Assembly (NCBI GenBank): GCA_903904605.1
Contig: CAIVDC010000014.1
Span: 1 to 39,829, forward strand
Length of the DNA: 39,829 nucleotides
Direction of reading: 5' to 3'
From: an uncultured Sterolibacterium sp.
Lineage (GTDB): Bacteria; Pseudomonadota; Gammaproteobacteria; Burkholderiales; Rhodocyclaceae
The position numbers and the translations under genes are program-made. The notes beneath the pieces are model-generated. The model was not told the origin of the DNA and searched no databases. It saw only the letters and a list, made by a program, of their open reading frames with translations. Positions 24,414 to 32,322 of the stretch are shown one piece after another (within the stretch, counting starts at the first letter, position 1; each line of letters opens with the position of its first letter).

Positions 24414-26555
24414 ATGGGGATTGGCTTGAAGGGTATCCGCGCAGAGATTTCCGAAATCACCGAGCGCAAGATGGCCGAGGACTTGCTGCGCCTGAGCGAC
24501 GAGCGCCTGCGACAGGCCGTGCGCGTTTCCGACCTGGGCATCTTCGATCACTGTCACACAACGGACGCCATCTACTGGTCCCCCGAGCAGAGAAAGATCT
24601 ACGGCGTCGCAGCCGGGGAAGAGATCTTGCTCGCGTCATATTTCGATCGCGTCTATCCCGAGGACAGGGCGCGAACAGCCGAGATGGTGGCGCGGGCGCA
24701 CGACCCGGCAGGCGACGGACTGTTTGACATCGAACACCGGATAGTGCGCAGCGACGGGGAAATCAGATGGCTGTCGACCCGCTCCACGACCCTGTTCGAA
24801 GGTGCGGGGCCGGACCGTCGCCCAGTGCGCACCATTGGTGCGGTGCTCGACATCACCGAGCGCAAGCGGGTGGAGCAGCAACTGCTCATCGCCGCCAAGG
24901 CATTCGAATCTCGGGAAGCCATCGCCGTCACGGACGAGAACGCCAAGATACTGCGTGTCAATGAGTCATTCACCAGAATCACCGGTTACAGCGCCGAGGA
25001 GGCTGTCGGCAGAACTCCGGCCATGCTCAAGTCGGGCCGCCATAAAGACCAGTTTTACCGGTCGATGTGGCAAGCCCTGAAGCAGGACCGTTACTGGCAG
25101 GGGGAAATCTGGAACCGGCGCAAGAATGGCGAGGTCTACCCCGAGCTGCTGAGCATCTCGGCCGTAGCCGATACGGGCGGTCGGGTTACCCACTATATCG
25201 GCGCCTTTACCGATATTTCAAAGCACAAGGAGGCGGACGAAAAGATCCGCCAACTGGCTTTCTACGATCCGCTCACCCGGCTACCCAACAGGCGCCTGCT
25301 CTATAGCCGGCTGCGGCAAGCGCTCTCCGCCAGTGCCCGGCATGAGAACTACTGCGCCCTGCTATTCATCGACCTGGACAACTTCAAGAGGCTGAACGAT
25401 ACCAAAGGGCATAGCACCGGCGACATGCTGCTGACGGAGGTTGCCCAACGGCTTCAAGCCTGTGTCGGTGAAGGGGATACCGTGGCTCGAGTGGGCGGCG
25501 ACGAGTTCGTCATCATGCTCGAGGATTTGAGCGAGGATCTCGAACAGGCAGCTGGCCAGGCAGAGGCGGTCGGCGAAAAAATCCTCGCGGCCTTGAGACG
25601 GCCGCACTGTTTGCTGGGACACGAGCATCACAGCTCCGCCAGCATCGGAATCGGCCTGTTCCACGATCAGGAGACCACGGAGGAGGAGCTGTTCAAGCGC
25701 ATCGACACCGCCATGTACCAGGCAAAGAACGCCGGGCGCGACACCCTGCGTTTCTTCGATCCCTCCATGCAGACGGCACTGGAAGTCCGCGCTGCACTCG
25801 AAGGCGATCTGCGTAATGCCATGACGGCCAGGCAGTTCAGGCTTTATTACCAGATGCAGGTGGACAAAAACGGCCTGATTCACGGGGCGGAGGTCTTGAT
25901 CCGCTGGCTGCATCCGGAGCGGGGCCTGGTCTCGCCCCTGCAGTTCATCCCTTTGGCCGAGGACACCGGATTGATACTGCCGATCGGACAGTGGGTGCTG
26001 GAAACCGCCTGCGCACAGCTGGAGGCCTGGGCAGCCGATCCGATCACCTGCGGCCTGCGGCTGGCCGTCAACGTCAGCGCACGCCAGTTCCATCAGCCCG
26101 ACTTCGTCGAACAGGTGGCGCAGGCGCTGCGCAGACATGCCGTCAACCCTGACCGATTGAGCCTCGAACTTACCGAGAGCGTTGTGCTCGACGATATTGC
26201 AGACACCGTCGCCAAGATGCGGGCGCTCAAGGAGCTTGCCGTGCGTTTCTCCATGGATGATTTCGGCACGGGCTACTCATCCCTGGCCTACCTGAGCCTG
26301 CTTCCGCTCGATCAACTCAAGATCGACCAGTCCTTCGTGCGCAACATCGGGGTGAAAGCGACGGACGAGGTGATCGTGCAGACGATCATCGGCATGGCCG
26401 GCAATCTGGGCATGAGGGTCATTGCCGAAGGCGTGGAAACGGAAGCGCAGCGGGCATTTCTTGAACGAAACGGCTGCCCGCTCTACCAGGGATACCTGTT
26501 CGGCAACCCGGTACCGGTCGAGGAATTCGAGGCCAGGCTGGGGATTTCGAAATAA
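24414..26555 (+). CDS. PAS-PAS-GGDEF-EAL cyclic-di-GMP protein
   Basis: This soluble protein of about 713 residues has two PAS domains, GGDEF (RVGGDEFVIM) and EAL. The EAL signature reads AEVLIRWLHP, so the middle residue is V. The usual RxxD inhibitory site is GEGD here, so the diguanylate cyclase half would lack classical product inhibition. The EAL-domain motif DDFGTGYSSL is intact. The start is uncertain. The ATG at 24414 is used; TTG 24312 and TTG 24426 are alternatives. The first residues (GIRAEISEITERKMAED) look like the tail of a PAS domain whose body is missing, so the gene may have lost an N-terminal sensor. Confidence 0.82.
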   Translation: MGIGLKGIRAEISEITERKMAEDLLRLSDERLRQAVRVSDLGIFDHCHTTDAIYWSPEQRKIYGVAAGEEILLASYFDRVYPEDRARTAEMVARAHDPAGDGLFDIEHRIVRSDGEIRWLSTRSTTLFEGAGPDRRPVRTIGAVLDITERKRVEQQLLIAAKAFESREAIAVTDENAKILRVNESFTRITGYSAEEAVGRTPAMLKSGRHKDQFYRSMWQALKQDRYWQGEIWNRRKNGEVYPELLSISAVADTGGRVTHYIGAFTDISKHKEADEKIRQLAFYDPLTRLPNRRLLYSRLRQALSASARHENYCALLFIDLDNFKRLNDTKGHSTGDMLLTEVAQRLQACVGEGDTVARVGGDEFVIMLEDLSEDLEQAAGQAEAVGEKILAALRRPHCLLGHEHHSSASIGIGLFHDQETTEEELFKRIDTAMYQAKNAGRDTLRFFDPSMQTALEVRAALEGDLRNAMTARQFRLYYQMQVDKNGLIHGAEVLIRWLHPERGLVSPLQFIPLAEDTGLILPIGQWVLETACAQLEAWAADPITCGLRLAVNVSARQFHQPDFVEQVAQALRRHAVNPDRLSLELTESVVLDDIADTVAKMRALKELAVRFSMDDFGTGYSSLAYLSLLPLDQLKIDQSFVRNIGVKATDEVIVQTIIGMAGNLGMRVIAEGVETEAQRAFLERNGCPLYQGYLFGNPVPVEEFEARLGISK

Positions 26556-26601
26556 GCCCTTGATCTCCTGATGCAGCGGTTTCAGACGGCCATCGTTCTG
26601 T

Positions 26602-27741
26602 TCATATCTTCAGCCAGCCCCGCTTCGAGGCCTTGAAAGCGAGAAAGCCGAAGACGACGGCCATGCCGACGTTCCACACCGCGAAGGCGGCGGTGGTCAG
26701 CACGACGAAGCGATCGACCTTGTCGGAACTGCCTTCCTTGCTCCCGAGCGCGAGCTGAACACCGGCCAGGAACAGGATGACGCCCAACACCGCTGGCGGG
26801 AACAGGCGGAATAGCAGCGCCACCGAATCGGCCAGGAACAATCCCAGCGCAATCAGCAATGCGCCGAGCATGATCGACGCGCCGCCGCTTCGCGCGCCGA
26901 ACTGCACATGCCCGGCCATGCCGCCGGCGCCATGGCACATCGGGACGCCGCCGATTGCGCTCGACCAGAGGTTGAGCAGGCCAGTGGAAAAGGCGACGCC
27001 TCGTTCCGTGACCCGGCGATCGGGAAAGAGCCGGTTGTTCTCGTCGGTGATCGAGATCAGGGCGTTGCCGAAAGTGAGCGGAAGCTGCGGCAGGGCAAGG
27101 AAGACGGTGCCAACCCATAGATCGCGCCACGACAGGCCGGGCCAGGCAAACGACGGAAGGCGGGGCGAGAGCCTGATCGCGGCCAGTTCGGCGATCAGGC
27201 TCGGCTCTGCGATCAAGGCAATGGCTGCGCCGACCGCTAGGAGAATCACCATCGCGGGAAAGCGCGAGCGCGCCAGCAGCACCAGGGTGAGCGCGAGCAA
27301 GCCGGCGCCGACCCAGGGGTTCAGCGCCATCATGCGAATGCCTTCCAGCATGAAGCTGAAACCCAGGCCCATCACCACGCCGAGCAGCGCCGGCCGGGGC
27401 AGCCAGCGGGCCAGGCGATGGGCGAGACCGGTGGCGCTGAGCAGCAGCCAGATCAGACCCGTCACCACCCCGGCGCCCACCACCGTCGAGGAGCCGAGCG
27501 CTGCGGCATGGCTGGTCTGCGTGATGGCCGCGGCGCCGATCGCCTTCATCGGCTGCACGGGAAACGGCGTGCGGTAGAACAAGCCGACCACGACCAGGGA
27601 AGTACCGAAGGCCAGCAGGATGCCGCCCGGATCCATTTTCACGATGGAAATGTAGGCTGCTACGAAGGGGATCAGGGTGCCGAGGTCGCCGAAGGCACCG
27701 GCGAGTTCTGCGAGGTCATAGCGATTCTTGGTGTTCGCCAC
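26602..27741 (-). CDS. MOT1-type molybdate/sulfate transporter
   Basis: This polytopic inner-membrane protein of about 379 residues has the two signature blocks of the MOT1 branch related to SulP transporters: GAFGDLGTLIPF with FPVQPMKAIGAAA in the first half, and LPQLPLTFGNALIS with GGVPMCHGAGGMAGH in the second half. Characterised plant and algal MOT1 proteins carry molybdate with high affinity; bacterial members are annotated as sulfate/molybdate carriers. GTG at 27741 is chosen because AGGAG lies eight bases upstream; an ATG at 27762 is in frame. It follows the ModE-like regulator by 43 bases on the same strand, which supports a molybdate role. Confidence 0.87.
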   Translation of the reverse strand: MANTKNRYDLAELAGAFGDLGTLIPFVAAYISIVKMDPGGILLAFGTSLVVVGLFYRTPFPVQPMKAIGAAAITQTSHAAALGSSTVVGAGVVTGLIWLLLSATGLAHRLARWLPRPALLGVVMGLGFSFMLEGIRMMALNPWVGAGLLALTLVLLARSRFPAMVILLAVGAAIALIAEPSLIAELAAIRLSPRLPSFAWPGLSWRDLWVGTVFLALPQLPLTFGNALISITDENNRLFPDRRVTERGVAFSTGLLNLWSSAIGGVPMCHGAGGMAGHVQFGARSGGASIMLGALLIALGLFLADSVALLFRLFPPAVLGVILFLAGVQLALGSKEGSSDKVDRFVVLTTAAFAVWNVGMAVVFGFLAFKASKRGWLKI

Positions 27742-27784
27742 TGCGCTGACTCCTGACTGCATAGACTTGTCCCCGGCACACGCT

Positions 27785-28852
27785 TCAGCTCTTGTCCTGC
27801 CACAGGGCGATGGCGGCGACGCGGCTTACGCTGGCGTTTCTCCTTGATTCGAGAGCGGCCGGTGGCCCGGTATATCCCGGGTGCATCGCCATGCGATCGC
27901 CGATGATTTTCAACAGATGGTGATAACGCGGGTCAACTGCTAACTCGATTCTTCCACAAAAGCAGTATGTTTCGAGCCCGACCGGGATGAATTCGACGTC
28001 GAGACCGGCAACCACCGCACGCAGGGCAAACGCGACGTCGGCGGCTCCGGCGGCGACGGCATGCGCCACGGCGGAGTGGGTGAACTCCTCGTGGTGATAG
28101 CCGCGAATCGCCTTCGGGTCGATGCCCTTGGCACCGAGTATTTCGTCCAACCGGAGGCGCGTGCCCGCCGTTTTCTGCCGGTTTATGAAACGGACATCCG
28201 GGCGCACCAGGTCCTCGATACCGCGGATCTTCAGCGGATTGCCCCGTGCCATCACCAGCCCCAGTTCACGACCCATGATGGCTGCCACGAAGTAGCGTGG
28301 GTCGGCCCATAACTCCTTCATGTCCGGCTGCCCGGCCATCTTTTCGGGAAGGTGGAATCCGGCCATATCCACTTTGCCTGCCCGCAACTCGTCAAGCGCT
28401 TTTCGCGAGCCCATGTAGCGAACATCCCAACCGGGCAACAACCCGGCCTCAACGCAGTCCTCGATGACAAGATCGTGGCTGCAGGCCATGCTTGTCCTGC
28501 GGGGTTGCGGAACGAAAATGGCGCAAAAGGCTTTGCCGAACGCCTCCCGTTGCTGCTGCGAATCGGACAGAAGGCGTTGCGCCAGATCATCCACCAGATC
28601 TTTCAGCTGTTCGCCGACCGGGGTGAGTTTGCTGCCATGTCCCTTGCACTTCACTATCAAAGCTTGTCCCAGCGCAGCCTCGGCCGCTTCGAGCCTCCCC
28701 CACACGGTGCGGTAAGAAAGCCCAAATCGCTCGGCGGCGGCACGAACCGTCCCCGTCTCGGCAACGCCACCGAGCAATTGGGCGATGGTGGCCAAGTCAA
28801 GTCTGGATCCGGCCACTTGCCATTCGAGTCCTATGTGTATGTTCAGGGCCAT
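27785..28852 (-). CDS. ModE-type HTH regulator with PBP-like ligand domain
   Basis: The 355-residue protein joins an N-terminal LysR/ModE-type winged helix (about residues 18-85; TVRAAAERFGLSYRTVWGRL) to a C-terminal periplasmic-binding-protein-like domain (about 105-325). Proteins of this architecture are usually found with molybdate transport or molybdopterin genes, and the domain is thought to sense an oxyanion or cofactor. The ATG at 28852 has no ribosome site and lies eight bases after a perfect TATAAT, so the message may be leaderless. It is divergent from the TonB receptor gene across a compact regulatory region and upstream of the MOT1 gene. It probably controls both sides. Confidence 0.85.
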   Translation of the reverse strand: MALNIHIGLEWQVAGSRLDLATIAQLLGGVAETGTVRAAAERFGLSYRTVWGRLEAAEAALGQALIVKCKGHGSKLTPVGEQLKDLVDDLAQRLLSDSQQQREAFGKAFCAIFVPQPRRTSMACSHDLVIEDCVEAGLLPGWDVRYMGSRKALDELRAGKVDMAGFHLPEKMAGQPDMKELWADPRYFVAAIMGRELGLVMARGNPLKIRGIEDLVRPDVRFINRQKTAGTRLRLDEILGAKGIDPKAIRGYHHEEFTHSAVAHAVAAGAADVAFALRAVVAGLDVEFIPVGLETYCFCGRIELAVDPRYHHLLKIIGDRMAMHPGYTGPPAALESRRNASVSRVAAIALWQDKS

Positions 28853-28860
28853 ATATGCAA

Positions 28861-28889
28861 ATTATACCTTATTGAATAAGTACAGTCAC
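28861..28889 (-). promoter_or_regulatory. promoter of the ModE-like regulator
   Basis: On the minus strand there is GTGACT (-35, at 28884-28889), a 17-base spacer and an exact TATAAT (-10, at 28861-28866). Transcription would begin at or within a base or two of the ATG at 28852. Confidence 0.6.
28868..28880. promoter_or_regulatory. palindromic operator candidate CTTATTGAATAAG
   Basis: This perfect 6+1+6 palindrome lies inside the spacer of the minus-strand promoter and covers the -35 box of the plus-strand promoter. One bound repressor could silence both genes. The natural candidate is the adjacent ModE-like regulator. Confidence 0.5.
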
Positions 28890-28900
28890 TCGACTATATT
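28872..28900 (+). promoter_or_regulatory. promoter of the TonB receptor/ABC operon
   Basis: TTGAAT (28872-28877), a 17-base spacer and TATATT (28895-28900) form a strong sigma70-type promoter interleaved with the divergent one. It predicts a leader of about 160 bases before the receptor ATG. Confidence 0.6.
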
Positions 28901-29002
28901 GCGGCTTCTCCTGTGCCGGAGGGCGGGGTCGATCATGAAGTCATGCGCGCAATGGCGCCATGGTCCCATGCGGTCGCCATGCCATGAGACCCCCTTCCCG
29001 TC

Positions 29003-29026
29003 CTCACCTCGGCGAACCGAAGTGAG
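29003..29026 (+). other. leader RNA hairpin
   Basis: CTCAC-C-TCGG-CGAA-CCGA-A-GTGAG folds as a nine-pair stem with one C.A mismatch and a CGAA tetraloop. It lies 40 bases before the receptor start. An upstream ATGGCGCCAT palindrome lies within the same leader. It could be a regulatory RNA element or only a stability hairpin. Confidence 0.4.
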
Positions 29027-29065
29027 ATTCTCGAAAACATGTTAGCTACTGAAATAGGCGCCAAA

Positions 29066-31240
29066 ATGAAGAATACGAATAGCCGGAACGCCAAGCCGTT
29101 GGCGATGCTGATCGCGGGTTTGCTCGGTGGAATGGCCTACGGCCAGGAAACGACCCTGCCTACCGTTGTGGTCAAGGGCTCCGCACCGAAGCCAGGCAGT
29201 CAGGGCAGCGTCGAGGACGCCTATCGAGTCCCGTCCGTTTATTCACTGGGACCTCTGGGAACGGCAAAACTCCTGGATACGCCCAATTCGATCTCGATTC
29301 TTCCTGAGGCATTGATCGAAAATGTGCAGGCCACCAGCGTCAAGGAAGCCCTGAAATATATTCCGCTGGCTCAGTTCCAGGAGCAGCAGGGGTCGGAGGT
29401 GCTAAGACCTGCGACCCGAGGCATGCAGGGCAGCAACTATCAGAATACCCGCCTGGACGGGATGACCATATTCGTGACCGGCGCGAACGCTCTGGAGCAA
29501 CTTCAGCAGATCGAAGTGTTCAGCGGTTTGCCTGCCGCCGTCTACGGACCCGCCAATCCTGCGGGCATGTTCAACTTCGTGACCAAGCGCCCGACGGCCG
29601 ACCCCTTGCGCCGCTTGAACCTCGGCTACGGTTCTTCGAGCATCCTCACCGCCCACGCCGATCTGGGCGGCAAAGTCGGCGACAGCGAGGTCGTCAGTTA
29701 TCGCCTCAATCTGCTCGGCGCCAACGGCACCGCCTATGTTTCCAACAGCGAACTTGAGCGCAAACTGGCAAGCCTGGCCGTCGATGTGCATCCGTCCCAG
29801 GATACCACCGTCGAGTTCAACTACAGCAGCTATGATATGACGCAAAAAGGCTACCCGGGCTGGTTCACCTATGGCCAGAAAATCATCCTGCCGGCTGCGC
29901 CGGACCCGACTAAGGTCGGCTTCGGCCAGTCCTACGCGGGGGTTGAAACGAAAAATCAATCCGGAAGCGTACGCTTGCTAAAGGACCTGGGGTCGGGTTG
30001 GCATCTGGTGCTGGGCGGACTCGCGCAGGGGGTCGACCGGAACATCAATACGCCCGTGAATAACCTCACGAGCAACGCCGGCAACTACACTTCTTCGCTG
30101 GCCAACGGATTCGCGCCGCACTTCGGGATCACCAGCAATATCGCGTACTTGAACGGTGCCTTCAATACCGGCGGGATCAGTCACGACCTGACGCTGGGCA
30201 CCACCGGTTTCAGAGCCATCACCAATGCGGTCTTCAACGCCGCCACTGCCGCAAACGTCCTGCTCGGCTCGGCGAATATCGACAATCCCGTTGTCTTTGC
30301 CGAGCCCGCGGTGGGTCTGCCGAACGTTTCGGCTCAATACCGGTCCTCGATTGCATCGCAGCAGGGAATCAACATCAGCGACACGATCGCCTTTTCCAGG
30401 CAGTGGTCGGTCAAGTTGGCCCTCAGCCAGGACTGGATGAAGACCAGCAATTTCAATAAGACCGGCGCGCAGACCTCTGCCTATTCCGCCAACGGCTTCA
30501 GCCCCATGCCCAGCTTGATCTACAAGCCCCGCGACAACGTGACGACCTATCTGACCTATGCGAGCAGCCTGCAGCAGGGGGACATCGCGCCGGCCGGAAG
30601 CGCCAATGCCAACACCGGCCTGGCGCCCTACCGGAGCAAGCAATGGGAGGCCGGGGTCAAAGTCGCTTTGGCGAAATTGGACTTGTCGCTGGCCTTGTTC
30701 CGACTCGAGCGACCGTTCGCCGCCGTCGATCCGACCGACAATACCTACAAGACTTCGGGCACGCAGTCGAACAAAGGCATCGAGGCCACTGCGGTCGGCG
30801 AGCTTACCGACCACCTGGTCGTGTATGGCGGTGTCACAGTGCTGGATCCGGTAATGGAGGCAACCGGCAATCCGCTCACGAACAATACCCAGTACGTGGG
30901 CATGCCCAAGGTCAAGTCCAATCTGCTGTTCGAGTACCGACTGCCATCGGTTCCCAGCATGGTCGTCAGCTTCGACTGGCAATACACGGCCAAGCGCCCG
31001 GGTGACGACTCGAACCTGTTCTGGTCGCCCAGCTACAGCGTCTTCGATCTGGGCGCTCGTTACACGGCGCGGCTGATGGACAAGGCCACGACTTTCCGCC
31101 TTGCGCTTAACAACCTGAGCGACGAACATTACTGGTCGACGATCGGTCCGAGCAATCTCACCGGCGCCAATACCGGCAATATGACGGCGCACCTCGGCGC
31201 ACCCCGCACCGTAGCGGCATCGATGTCGATCGACTTTTGA
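29066..31240 (+). CDS. TonB-dependent siderophore-type outer-membrane receptor
   Basis: The 724-residue protein has a signal peptide (about residues 1-27, ending AYGQ), a plug domain (PNSISILPEALIENVQATSVKEAL through YGPANPAGMFNFVTKRP) and a 22-strand-type barrel ending in aromatic PRTVAASMSIDF. It would import a scarce chelate across the outer membrane using TonB-ExbBD energy; those genes are elsewhere. The ATG at 29066 begins a clean signal peptide; ATG 29039 is in frame but adds an unlikely lead. Its stop overlaps the TTG start of the periplasmic binding protein gene, so receptor and ABC importer form one coupled operon. The family does not fix the ligand; the neighbours point to a metal or oxyanion complex. 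Confidence 0.92.
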   Translation: MKNTNSRNAKPLAMLIAGLLGGMAYGQETTLPTVVVKGSAPKPGSQGSVEDAYRVPSVYSLGPLGTAKLLDTPNSISILPEALIENVQATSVKEALKYIPLAQFQEQQGSEVLRPATRGMQGSNYQNTRLDGMTIFVTGANALEQLQQIEVFSGLPAAVYGPANPAGMFNFVTKRPTADPLRRLNLGYGSSSILTAHADLGGKVGDSEVVSYRLNLLGANGTAYVSNSELERKLASLAVDVHPSQDTTVEFNYSSYDMTQKGYPGWFTYGQKIILPAAPDPTKVGFGQSYAGVETKNQSGSVRLLKDLGSGWHLVLGGLAQGVDRNINTPVNNLTSNAGNYTSSLANGFAPHFGITSNIAYLNGAFNTGGISHDLTLGTTGFRAITNAVFNAATAANVLLGSANIDNPVVFAEPAVGLPNVSAQYRSSIASQQGINISDTIAFSRQWSVKLALSQDWMKTSNFNKTGAQTSAYSANGFSPMPSLIYKPRDNVTTYLTYASSLQQGDIAPAGSANANTGLAPYRSKQWEAGVKVALAKLDLSLALFRLERPFAAVDPTDNTYKTSGTQSNKGIEATAVGELTDHLVVYGGVTVLDPVMEATGNPLTNNTQYVGMPKVKSNLLFEYRLPSVPSMVVSFDWQYTAKRPGDDSNLFWSPSYSVFDLGARYTARLMDKATTFRLALNNLSDEHYWSTIGPSNLTGANTGNMTAHLGAPRTVAASMSIDF

Positions 31241-32322
31241 ACCGGGCGATCCAGGTGCGACGCTTGACGGCGCTGGCAAGTGCGGCGTCGCTGTTCGTCG
31301 CCACGATCACGACGTCGTTCGCCCAGCCACCTTCTCCCCCACCAGCCGCCGCGCCGGCCACTCGGCAGATCACCGATGCGGCCGGTCGGCTGGTCACGCT
31401 ACCGTCCAGGGTGAACCGCGTTGCCGATCCCTGGCCGGCGAACAACGCAACGGTATTGATGCTGGGCGGCGCCGACAAGCTGGTGGCCAGCACCGACCAG
31501 GCCCGCAAGCAAGCCTGGCTGCGCAAGCTGGATCCGGGAATCGAACGGGTTCCGGCCGCGTTCAATGCGGCGGGCGAGGTGAACCTTGAAACCCTGATCG
31601 GCGCGCGGCCCGACGTGGTGCTCATGGCCTACGGCGGCGCCTTGCCGAAATGGCTGGATGCGGTCGACAGCTACCGGATCCCGGTGGTGATGATGCCCAA
31701 CAAGTCGCTTGCGGATCTCGAGACCACCGCACGAATGACCGGCGAAGTGCTGGGCGAGCGCGAGTCGCGGACTGCCGCCGAGTACGTACGCTACTTCGAC
31801 GAAAACATCCGCCGGGTCACGCAGGTCACGGGCCTGCTGAAGAAGCGCGAGCTGGTCAGGGTCTTGCATACGGCGTCGGCAGGCATCCTCAGCGTCGACG
31901 GCCTGGATACCGTCATCGACGACTGGATCAGGGTGGCGGGCGGCATCAACGTTGCCGATGTGGTCGGCAATGCCAGGCCCGTCACGCTTGAACAGGTCGC
32001 GGCCTGGAACCCCGATGTGATCATCGTGGGCACCGCGCCGAACGCGCAGAACAGGCAGGCCATTCTCGATGATCCGCGCTGGCGCCAGATCAAGGCGGTC
32101 AAGGCGGGCAAGGTTTACGCGAACCCGAGTGGCGCCTACCTTTGGGACCGTCACAGCGCCGAGGCCGCCTTGCAGGTGCTGTGGGCCGCCAAGCTGCTCC
32201 ATCCGGCGCGGTTCGCCGATCTCGATATGGCCAAGGAGACCCGGCTGTTCTACGCCCGTTTCTTCCGCCATGAACTGACGGACGCCGAATTCGCCTCGAT
32301 CATGAGCGCGACGGCGCCTTGA
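31237..32322 (+). CDS. periplasmic metal-chelate binding protein (FecB/BtuF/MolA class)
   Basis: The 361-residue protein has a signal peptide (to about residue 30, SFAQ) and a class III two-lobed binding fold. Typical blocks are RQITDAAGRLVTLPSRVNRVA at the start of the mature part, LIGARPDVVLM, and AAWNPDVIIVG, with DPRWRQIKAVKAGKVY near the C-terminus. It delivers its ligand to the FecCD-type permease encoded next. The class includes siderophore, haem, cobalamin and nickel binders, and MolA of Haemophilus influenzae, which binds molybdate and tungstate. It starts with TTG overlapping the receptor stop; a GTG at 31255 is an alternative. It ends in a TTGA overlap with the permease gene. Confidence 0.9.
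   Translation: MNRAIQVRRLTALASAASLFVATITTSFAQPPSPPPAAAPATRQITDAAGRLVTLPSRVNRVADPWPANNATVLMLGGADKLVASTDQARKQAWLRKLDPGIERVPAAFNAAGEVNLETLIGARPDVVLMAYGGALPKWLDAVDSYRIPVVMMPNKSLADLETTARMTGEVLGERESRTAAEYVRYFDENIRRVTQVTGLLKKRELVRVLHTASAGILSVDGLDTVIDDWIRVAGGINVADVVGNARPVTLEQVAAWNPDVIIVGTAPNAQNRQAILDDPRWRQIKAVKAGKVYANPSGAYLWDRHSAEAALQVLWAAKLLHPARFADLDMAKETRLFYARFFRHELTDAEFASIMSATAP

Noticed and set aside
28845..28866. E. coli-type ModE box at CCATATATGCAAATTATACC
   Set aside because: The half-sites are poorly symmetric and overlap the -10 box and start codon; the perfect palindrome at 28868 is a better operator candidate.
28901..29065. Cobalamin riboswitch before the TonB/FecCD operon
   Set aside because: I could not find the conserved B12-box type sequence and the leader is shorter than a normal cobalamin riboswitch.
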